From positions 19,159,613 through 19,223,612 of the forward strand of contig NC_087071.1 in NCBI RefSeq assembly GCF_963678635.1: a DNA stretch of 64,000 nucleotides, in the 5' to 3' direction. The notes under the pieces were generated by a model. It ran no database searches. It was not told the origin of the DNA and saw only the letters and a list, made by a program, of their open reading frames with translations. The DNA is from Symsagittifera roscoffensis (lineage: Eukaryota; Xenacoelomorpha; Acoela; Convolutidae). Below, in pieces: positions 54,403-64,000 of the stretch. How positions within the stretch are numbered: the stretch's first letter is position 1; every line of letters starts with the position of its first letter. The position numbers and the translations under genes were made by a program.

Positions 54403-57400
54403 TGATTTTTTATTGGCTTTTTCGCAAGTCCACCCATTGAGCTTCAAAATTCTTTTCATGGCAGAATAAGTAGTTTTCCAGACAAACAACTGTTTTTTTC
54501 CTTGTTTTTTATCTACCCCCAAGTCAAACAAGGTAAATTGACAAAATTCTAAACCATTATTGATCTTGATCAGCAGAAATGTCTTTTTCACTATGGAAAC
54601 CTTGAAACTAGAATAAAAACATTTGATTTTGCTAATTATGAGCTGCCTAAATGTCAAAAACCAGCACATATTGGCTTTCAAAATTCTAACTAATTGTCAC
54701 ATCTAACGAAAAAAAACCTTAAAATGAACCACACTGTGTTTCAACCTTTCTTCATAAGCCAGAGTAATAATATTAAAGTAAAGAACAATACCGAGCACTG
54801 TCTTTGACTGTTTTGATTGAAAAAGATGAAAGCATTTGCGGGTTTAGGAGGAGGCGGACAGGAATTCGATATCCTGACTTATCAAAGGATCCCCCATTAG
54901 TACTATTTTTCCACGTATAGTTTCGAACGACCTAATCTGAACTTATTTAAAGCTGCTTCCGGGCTATAAATGCTAATTTTTTATAGCAAAGCGTGCACCG
55001 TTTTTTTTCTTCAAATTTGTACTGAAAGCGGCCATGAAAGTGTTTCTCTGGTTCAAGTTTAAAAACGACATAAGACATTCATTTGCGGTTCATTTGCAGT
55101 TCTTCTGGCGTTTCAGATAAATCAATTAACCGCTAGATCTGAGAACGATTGAAATGGCGTAATTCATTTTTCAACAGCCATGGAAGTGGGAAAAATTTTG
55201 CTTTGTCATTTTTTCTCTTTAATGAAAAACATTTGCCGGATCTCTCACAAAACAGTACAAATATCTTTTTTGGAATAATTCAACGGATATTTTCAAAAAT
55301 GGATGTTGTAAAAGTACCTAAAGGGGGGATCTTTGTATAGAGAGGGTGCAGAGTTTCAATGAGGAAGAAATTTCAACGCTCCCAATATTGCTATTGCTTC
55401 AATACAATATATGCCATAGAAGTTCTATCAGAGCACCATGATTAATTATAGCTGATTTATTCATTCCGACCATCGCTGAAGAATAGTAAAACTTTAACGC
55501 CAAAAAAAATGTTTTTTTTTTTGTTTTTTTTTTTAATTACGTTTTTTTTTCATTACCAGGCCAAAAAGTGCACCTCATAGGCGCACAGTTTTGTGTGTGC
55601 ATGTTACCGGATTCCAGAGACAAGTGTTTAAACATGTTTCAAAATGTAAGTCGATTACTTATAAATTTCACGTTGATTGCGCGTACAAATACCTGTGACG
55701 GTTCTGGTGTCGGAACAATTTTTTTGCGGATTTCGCGACAAGCAAATATAGCTAGCTATTCTGAATTCCGCAACTGTAAACGGATTTCGCGAAACGTAAT
55801 TTAAAAGCAAGGACTGAACCATCGTCAGCGGAGTTCACAAACATTTCTCAGATGTCATCATCTGTAAATAAGTTGAGATGTTTCAGTATTTGGTTCAGAA
55901 ATCAGTATTTTGTTCACAAATCTTAATCAGACGAAATTTTTCAGAGGTTCATTGGGATGAAGGAACGCTCGATTTTATTTTTTGAAAAAGATCTGTAACT
56001 GGTTTGAAATATCCTCTTTTTCGATACACTGAAAAGGAAAACTTAAACAAGCGGAAAGAAAATCCAGTGCGAAAAAAAGTGAATAAGGTTTTTAAAGCTG
56101 CATGTTGTTGAGCATTTTGATCAGTTTGATCAGAAGAAAGGTAAGTTTTGTATTTGAATGCTGTTGAGCAAACACATCGTTTGTTTCGTTATATCATCTT
56201 TTATCTCAGCTAATTCGTTTTCATTGCTTATCCCCGCCCTCATTATCTCCACCAAAGCAGCGCGGGTTGGTCGTTTCAATGGCTGCAAACATTCCGGTAC
56301 ACACCGCTGGTATATGCATTTTGGTTTGTTTTTTGAGATGTTCTCCAGATATAGTTTACATTTACCTCTGCGTTTATCTTTTTTTTGAAATTAATGTTTT
56401 CGTTCCCCAACTTTTTACCCACACCTTTGACTTGTTTGAATTCCGATATTTAAGCGTTTTTAATATTCAAGCCATATCTTCAAACTGACAACGGAGGGTG
56501 GAATAAACTCAAACTTCAGAATCGAAAAAAAGTATAAAAAAACAGTTTCCTCAGTTAAAGGGTTATAATAATAACAGCATCGAATGGTTCTCCCAGACAT
56601 AGCTTTCACTATTCTATTAGGCTTTATCTGAATTTTGGTGAAAACCGTTGCATTTGACCGTGGCGAGTTTTGTTTCGAAAAGGGACCACTTAACTTGCAT
56701 TAAACAGAGTCACTCCAACATGATCAAAAATTGAAATCTAAAATGAAAAACATTTTTAAAAAATAAAGATTATCAAAATTAAGAAAAAACAGATTCTCAT
56801 AAATCGTCAAAAATACGATTAATTGGTTTCCTATGGCCAATATACCAATTGAAATAGCAAATTTAAAAAAAATTTCTCTATGAAAACTATATGATATTCA
56901 TAAATACTGAATCTGGGCAGTGACCTGCAGGAAAAAGAGTGACAGTTAGGATATCCGTCTTGTCGCCTTCAGTTAAAACATTAAATGTTACCTCATTCTC
57001 TGTTTTCTCCGGTTCTTTATATAGAGTTTAATGAACATCAAGCGGCTATGCACATAACAAGGCAGCCAAAACTTAAACTTTATGACAAAAAAAATTAAAG
57101 TTATAGCATTCTATCCTTTTGGAGAGCTGAGGCTCATTAAGGCCCAGCTTGTGATCTGTATGACAAGCGACAGAAATGAAACGGCAGATTTAAGTTTCTC
57201 ACCATTGAAAGGATCATTTGTATTCCACGGAAAGCCTAATGTGTGACCGGCAAATTCAGACTTTAATAGAGAAAAAAGTATGAAAATGTTGAGGTAATTA
57301 AATGAGGACAGAATAGTGAGTGTAGCAATTTCTGAAAACTTTGAGATATGAGAAGAACATCTTAGGTTGATCGCTCAGTTCTTTCAAGATGACGGGATCT

Positions 57401-57605
57401 GTGTTTTATGAGCCTTATTTTTGGAAAACTTATTTCAGATTTAGTTGAAACCATATGGAAATTTGGGTGCGTGATAAACGACATGCTCAGATCCGATAAG
57501 AATTACAATCATCAGGTTTTGTTAGAACATTAGATGAACTTTAACTTAATTTGGAAACAATCAATTTGAGATTTTTAGTTCCAAATTAGCCTGCTCATTT
57601 CAAAA
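54403..57605. other. No supported gene
   Basis: AT-rich with poly-T tracts (55,508-55,552). ORFs of 60-78 codons (for example 55,568-55,804 plus; 54,403-54,681 minus, 93 codons up to the gap) show no recognised motif. I see no repeat shared with the rest of the window. Confidence 0.45.
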
Positions 57606-57613
57606 GCATATAA

Positions 57614-57711
57614 ATGATGGACTAAGATGGACCATAATGGACCATAATGGATCATAATGGACTAAGACAGCTAATGGACCATGATGGACCATAATGGACT
57701 AAGACAGCTAA
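57614..57711 (+). repeat. Short minisatellite, GGACCATAAT unit
   Basis: About eight copies of a 10 to 11-base unit (ATGGACCATA with variants ATGGACTAAG and ATGGATCATA). The longer block ATGGACTAAGACAGCTAA occurs twice. Confidence 0.9.
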
Positions 57712-59442
57712 AAAACTATTTTTCTCGAATGATAATGATAATGTCAATGTTAATGACAGTGTTGTGGTCGATGACGAATTTTGATGCACTGAAGAATTTA
57801 CGAATTGTGTAGGCAAAAAAAATCATTTTTTTAAGTCATGTCGGAATTATTTTAAGGCACTATCCTGAAGGAACTTATTAAATTTAGTCTAAAAAGTAAA
57901 GTTGCTGATTAAAATTGTTTCACGATGAAAACCAAAAATAGGTAGGTGCGAGAAACAGCTTGATATGATACGTTGAAGATTTTAATTGGCTGAATGTTCT
58001 GACCGTACTTGGTTTCATCTGGCACACGTTCTTCAGTGTCCGACTTCTGAGAAAAAGCTAAAACAGTAATTATCTAGGCATAAAACAACTTAGTAAAATA
58101 CTTCAAGATTCTAAGTTAAATTACTCTGAATTCGAACACTTAGATTGCTCGGCTATCAATTGTAGGCGATCGACGGCGGTGGATCCTCGGAATCGGCCTT
58201 GGCGTCGGCCATAAGCAAGCCATCTCAATGGCCCTCCTCGACTTCTAGCTCAACCACGCCTATGCCCGCTTGCCCTCTCGTCAAAGGCATCAGATGAAGA
58301 GAGTCATCCGACATAACCACCTGCTGCCCTGCTGCTCTTACTCACTATCACTAGAGTCACGATAAGGTTCGACGAACTGAACCTCCACCAGATAAAAAAT
58401 TGTCCACCTCCACTGTGTTAAAAAAGAAACTGTCGTCGTCGTCGTCAGAGTAACCTATAATTTTAGCAAAGATAACACATAATTGATACGGAGGAAGGGG
58501 GTTAGATGTTCTTTTGGGTATTTTATTGGAAAATTTAATCATAGTGGAAAGGACGGGTTGTTTACATTGCCTCCGCTTGAGCTGGTTAATTAATTACATG
58601 GTCCAAATAAACATTTTTCTATGAAAAAAAGGACCCCCGAAGATATTGCCTGCAGAAGGAAAACTTGGGATACCTCCTTCCATTCGCCAACCTTCTCCAT
58701 CAGTACCCGGTCTGCCCATCGATAACTTCAAGCCAAGTCGTTTCCACGCAGCAGAACAGGCACTAATCTTGATCGACTACGCCTGTCGAGCAATTAATTT
58801 CGTCAGTCGAAGAAAGATCTCCCACTTTTTCTGAACACCAGCATTTCGGCTAGTTACTGAGACTGCATGGTAAAAATATAAGATCACAAGTTTCAAACGA
58901 TAGAAAAATCTACTTTAAAATGGCCCTAAGTAAATCTATAAAAATTGATTTTATATTGCAAAAAACGACAATTTTTTATGAGATTCATGAAAATATCTCA
59001 GTTTAAGTTCCCTCTCACCCTTCTCCTTGATATTTGGCGAGGCCATTTGGCCTAATACTAGCTTAATTTAACTAAAAAGATCTCGTTAACTTTTTATCCC
59101 CTATTGCTATAGAGAGCCAAGTATTTACATAGGCTGGTTCGGATGAAAGTTTAGAAAACGCCAACAAAAAGGAATGCGACATAAAGTGTTTCTAAGGAAC
59201 ACAAATCAAAATCATCCAAGAAAAAAATGCGATGAAATACATAGTGTCGTTTTTGGAGAAATTCGATAAAAAGTAAGTAGTGAGTGGGGGATATTAGTTA
59301 ACTAGATGCAGGATAAAGCACAGTGAAATGTTTTCCTGCAATAAGTCGTGTAGTCCTTAAAAGTCAAGATGGGGAGAAAAGTTTTAAGGCCTGAATTTGA
59401 AATCATGGTAAGCCTTTGTTTACTAGAGTTTTTGTATGACGC
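57712..59442. other. No supported gene; GC-richer island at 58,150-58,350
   Basis: Mostly AT-rich. The 200-bp island differs sharply in composition (CGATCGACGGCGGTGGATCC ...) and stays partly open in more than one frame, but no motif is readable. A minus ORF (58,357-58,542) begins just right of it with a YSDDDDDSFFF run. A 62-codon plus ORF lies at 58,646-58,834. Confidence 0.45.
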
Positions 59443-60860
59443 CCCGGGTTGACCAAAATGTGCAACCATACGTCGCACCATGCATAGTTCCATGGAAGCC
59501 TTGAAAAATTGCCGACGTATTTTTATGTTAAAATAACACATTTTCCATGCATGGCGCGACGTATGGCTGCACATTTTTTTTAATTATGGGGGGCTTCAAA
59601 TTAGACAATATTGATACTTTTACCAGGGCTGTTGATAATTTATATGTCACCATGGATGCTTGCAAGGTATAGTTACTATGGTATCATGCATGGCGCGACG
59701 TATGGTTACTATGGTATCATGCATGGCGCGACGTATGGATACCATGGAAACATATATGGCGCGACGTATGATTAACAAAGAATCATATTTGGCGCAACAT
59801 AGAAACTGATTAATCAAATAAATTCAATATTCTCGTGGGCATCCAAAAAGTGCTCTGAACAACCTCAAAGACGTTGTAGTAAAAATCATTTTTCCGCCGT
59901 TAAGAGCAAAAAATTGGTTCCCAAGCAAAGCACATTATTATCCGATGTAGAAAACTTTACCTGATGACGCCGAAAGCATACCCGGTGATGGTTGAATAGC
60001 TTTCATAAAACTGTCTAAAACAAAACAAGCTGTTCAGAAATATGAAAAATTATCAATACAATAATTTTTCAATGTTTCTTTTAAATTTTTTCTTCGATGG
60101 AAATATAGTTTTAAGTTTTTAATTGAAGTACTATTGAAACAAATGCAAATTTTAGGGTAAGTTGTGGTAATCGGACACGGTTTATTTAAAACAGAGTTTT
60201 GTTTGTAATTTGTTTCAAGACGTACCAAATAAAGCTTTGCTCCGGAATGAAAAAAAAATTTTGAGAATATTGAAAATAAAACATTTTTCACCAATCTTCA
60301 CGCATTGTTTTTCCAAAAGTAAAAAGTATGTTCTCAGTTTACCCCCTCAGCTTACCTTAAAGTGCAAATAAACCTCGAAATATACAAAAATTTCGTCAAA
60401 TTTGGTTGTGCTGTTGGCTGCTCTATTAAAGTTGTTTTTATAAGGAAACATCGTTTCCATAAATAGCGCCATTTATGGTGCGACGTATGGTTTGCATGGT
60501 AGAAAAAAATTAAAATCTAATAAAAATGTATTTTGCACTACAGATACTTTTTCTCAGTCATTTTTGTCAATTAACCTCTATTTTATGGTTTTCTATAGTA
60601 AAAAAGATATGGTGAAAAAGCTCTCCATACGTAGCACCATATAAGTTGCGACGTATGATTTGCATGGTGAAAATTTTTGATTTTTCACCAACAGCTTGCA
60701 TAACAATGAGAAACCGTTTATTACTATTTTACTCCGTTAAAAAGCTGTTTTGAGGGTTTTCGAAACCAACGTTTGTGCTGCGTATGATTAGTCATTTTCC
60801 ATGCAAATCATGCACGGATGGGCATGGTTGCGCATTATCTTCGATGGTGGGCAACCCGGG
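59443..60860. mobile_element. TIR element (~1.4 kb) with CCCGGGTTGACC ends and CGACGTATGG internal repeats
   Basis: Left end CCCGGGTTGACCAAAATGTG, right end GGGCAACCCGGG in inverted orientation. The word GGCGCGACGTATGG with a preceding ATGCAT recurs at least six times in both orientations, with three tandem copies of a ~35-bp unit at 59,665-59,770. A minus ORF (59,302-59,574) crosses the left border and another (60,034-60,294) lies inside; neither is recognisable. Non-autonomous. Confidence 0.75.
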
Positions 60861-63780
60861 TCATATCTTTTTTTAAACGTTAAACATTGTTATAGGATAT
60901 GGTTTAGGTTATGATTTATGTTTACCTTTACAGTTTTAACAATCCAGCTAATATCTACAGACCCATTTTCTATCGAAAAAAAAAGACGGTCAAATAAAAA
61001 TTATTTAAAATTATTCAAATTTCTAAACCATGGTTGCGAACAAAGTTAGGGTTTAGGTCAAAAATTGTGAGTTTTTTCAGAGCTGAAGTGAGTTTTTTTA
61101 AGTCATAATCGTTTTCAAGGCTTTTTGGCTACATATAAGTAGATTCAATTTGCAATTCTGTACTTAACCTAAACAGATAAGTTGAGCAGGGCTTAAAAAA
61201 CGAATTTAAAAGAGTCAAGAATTTAACAACACATTCTTTATGATAGTCGCGGTGACTGCCACGGGTTATTTGTGTATCAGAGTCTGGGATGTTCTAGAGC
61301 AGTCTAAAATCTATCGATTTGTTCGCCTTTACAGTCCTTGCAGGGTTGAGTTCCCCGTACTGTTGTTGAGTCTGTTCAGGTAGTGCCGGAGGAGACGAAG
61401 TTTTGCATGGTTTTTTGTTGCTTCTTCTCGTCCACAATCCAGTGTCATTGGCCTCCGACAGGATATTTTGTGCAGTCCACTTTTTGCTTACCTGAACGTC
61501 GTTTTGACAATGGACATCGTCTAACAGTGTCTCTCGCTATGTTGTGCGGTTGAGAGGTCAGCATCCTGTTGCTTACAGGTCGTACTGGTCCCATTGGTTA
61601 GATACTTAAGCTTACTAAATTACAGAATTTTTCCAAAATTATTTCTATCTAGAAAAGCAGCCAATTAAGATTTAGGCAGATGTTCGTAATGTGCACGCTG
61701 TTTACGCTCTTCTAAATGCCCAGTGTACCCGAATTGGACTCTGTGCCACACATGCACGCTCCATTTGCTCAGCCCCCAACAAAAGCTGTTATAGTGTTCC
61801 AATGGACTTGAGCTTATAAATAACAATTCTAAAATCTAGAAAAGCAGCCAATTAAAAGTTTGGTCAAAAGCTCCCAGTTTGAAAGAGCAAGTTTGGTTTG
61901 AACAAAAAATGAAATAGCGAGTTTTCAAAGTGAGTTCTGGTACATGGACATGCTAATCGACACAAAAACTACTAGCCCGGTCTCCGAATCATCTGTGTTT
62001 ACCTGCTGTCAAAATACAATTGAGTATTAATAAGATTTTAGTCAAAGCGCAGTTGATTGAAAGGTAGTATTATGTCTCTAATGGCTTTTAATATGATTAA
62101 TTTTTCAACTCTGCTGGAAAGAACAAGTTCTACCAACTTCATATTGGCCACGTTTTTCTTTTGGACGGTGTGACTCACTAAACGACTGGGAAAATTCGTC
62201 TTCTTATAAATTTGCCAGTCCTCAGTTGAAGTATCGATCATACGCCTAGGAGGACCAATAAGTTCATTACGTATAAACTATGAGTTCCTGCATGGAGGCA
62301 ATACTGGTTGGCATTGATAATGATGACTGATTTGCCTTGGTAATTCACCAAGCATTTATCTTTATCGATTGAGTGCAAGAAAAAGAAAAACAATTAACTG
62401 ATTCAAAACTGAAACTTTATATGATCTTATCGAGTTAAAGATATAAAAGTCCCTCTTTTAAAGGTGGCAAAATTCCCATCACAGATGCCAACCCAGCTTC
62501 GACTAAAACAGAGGACTGATTCTGATATGAAAAGCTTGCGATGTCCTTGACAGTATTTTTTAGGCTGGTGAATTTCTTAAGCGGTTGAATTTTTTCCTCT
62601 GATCCATCATTCAGTAGCTTCGACGAATGATCAGCCACCATCCTTAAGTCATCGGTCGTCCAGTTCTGCTTTGAGTGAAATTTTGTTAATTTTTAGTTGA
62701 CAATTCATCTGCTGAGCGGAGATCTGTGCGCGCTGCACCTGGCGTACTTAACGCTGTGAGCCTTGTTGGGTTCGGACTTTCCTTAGAAACATCTTCTTAC
62801 GAGTGGTTTTTCAGATTTTGGGTAAAAGTCTGAAGCCTGCTTCTTCAACCTCTCCATCTCGAACTACGGTTGGTAGACAAAGGCAAATGCTTTGCCACCT
62901 TACGTGCAAGAGAGCCCTTCGGCACTTCCAGGTTTAAAATGCTAAGCTTTAAAAAAGAAAATGGTTACCTAATAGATGCACTGATATTCGGAGTCGGACT
63001 CTATTTTGACTTCAGTATACAATTTATAATAATCTACCTGGCTTTTGAGGCGATCAACTAATGGGAGCAAACCGGAACAAGACGTTCCCATGTGAAATGA
63101 GAAGTGTCTCTAGTGCCCGGAAAGCCCGCTGAACATAGTAGTTCAGATTGCTTCTCTTGAAAAAGGGGCTGGCCTCCGTATAGTACAATTTCATACGCTG
63201 AATTAGCCTTCTGTGGCTGATGCGAGAAGTTGAAATACAAAATCGAGTCATCAATTCGGCATTTTTTCATCAAATCAGTCTACAGGTTTTACGAATGTAC
63301 TTACAGGCTGCTGGTTTTGTATTAGTCTTTTTTATTCTCTGTGTTGATAAACACCTGGATAACAGCATGTAACATGTTGTTGAAGAGGGTTTTTCCGAGC
63401 CTTCCTGTGCATGTGAATAGAAACGTGACAATGAAGCTGAACAGTGTCAATTGTTCCTTGTGGGTTCAGGTCCCGTTTCTTTCACCAGCGCAATCCTTCG
63501 ACTGCTCGACAGACCGTAAAATGACCCCTTGAGAGTCTCTTTAAATGTCAGTTTCAACATGGGAGACTTTTTCAGGTTGCTGAATTGAAAATTAGTTTAC
63601 CAAGTCTTACCAAAATTTTTTATGCTCGTATACGTGCATTTCTTATCAAAAGATCAACTTATTGTTTCGCCTACACTCTCTGGCTCTACATGAACCAATT
63701 TCCCGCTTCGCAGCGCTTGATCGTTCCTTTGGGCTCGACCGTTTGTGTTTCCGTGGGCTTGTAGTCTGATGGTTTCGTGA
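60861..63780. other. No supported gene
   Basis: AT-rich with GC-richer patches at 61,240-61,600 and 62,700-62,780. A 20-base word CTAGAAAAGCAGCCAATTAA is repeated at about 61,651 and 61,837. Small minus ORFs at 62,038-62,241, 62,435-62,641 and 63,054-63,254 are in the same orientation but have no recognised motif. Confidence 0.45.
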
Positions 63781-64000
63781 GCTAGTGACTTTTCTCCAGT
63801 TCATACGGTTGTCTTTCAATTTCCCGATTATGAGGAAGTTCTGTTGGCCATGCCAAATTTGGAATTGGTGAGCTTGATAAAAAGGAATCCAGATAGCTTG
63901 AATCTGACTAGTATTGCTGAGGCTGTACTATCGAGGAGCCTGAAAGAACATGTCGTTGACGGAAACGCGGTTGCCTGTGGGCCGGTAAAACCGTTGAGGC
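63781..64000 (+). other. Open reading frame leaving the right edge (about 73 codons)
   Basis: Open from just after a TGA at 63,778 to the window end, first ATG near 63,850 (MPNLELVSLIKRNPDSLNL). It looks more protein-like than nearby DNA, with regular Leu spacing. A pyrimidine tract and CAG near 63,790-63,798 could be a splice acceptor. No family is recognised; it could be part of a host exon or another element. Confidence 0.3.

Noticed and set aside
54190-54681. 163-codon ORF covering the N run
   Set aside because: Most of it is translated gap; only 93 codons are real and they show no motif.

Overview
The window looks like AT-rich nuclear DNA of an invertebrate animal. It is almost entirely transposable elements in various states of decay, nested in one another and amplified locally. 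I see no rRNA, tRNA, CRISPR array, bacterial-style operon or convincing intact host gene. The phylum cannot be fixed from this sequence.

Region 1 (1 to about 12,525, minus strand) is one long Ty3/Gypsy-type LTR retrotransposon that runs off the left edge. Read right to left it encodes a coiled-coil Gag N-part, a Gag capsid part with two CCHC knuckles, a retropepsin, RT, RNase H, integrase, a macro-like domain continuing the integrase reading frame, and a separate third ORF with a coiled coil, an SGNH/GDSL-type hydrolase and a long tail. It has about twelve frame breaks, so it is a fossil, but its domain order is legible. The macro-like and SGNH modules on a Gypsy-type element are the most unusual coding content here.

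Region 2 (12,526 to 16,380) is non-coding and carries a recurrent CCCCTCCGGATT motif; it is where the 5' LTR and leader should lie. Region 3 (16,381 to 18,189) is a ~29-bp minisatellite between two 258-bp direct repeats. Region 4 (18,300 to 27,000) holds two copies of a J-domain sequence, a large inverted repeat, and several terminal-inverted-repeat elements, one nested inside another.

Region 5 (28,880 to about 49,000) is a decayed Polinton/Maverick (adintovirus-like) locus. On the minus strand are an adenoviral-type cysteine protease, an F54H12.2-like protein, a YPDNT-type virion-associated protein, a retroviral-type integrase and a probable small Polinton ORF. On the plus strand is a protein-primed family B DNA polymerase. 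Between them three ~1.6 to 2.0-kb tandem units carry a conserved 'DVEG' ORF. The C-terminal end of the polymerase gene has been amplified into several copies, each with a differently damaged catalytic motif C.

Region 6 (49,000 to 54,202) is a ~3-kb tandem duplication rich in (CA)n arrays that ends in a 200-bp assembly gap. Region 7 (54,403 to 64,000) is mostly featureless, with a small minisatellite, a GC-richer island, another TIR element sharing its terminal motif with the one at 23.1 kb, and an open frame leaving the right edge.
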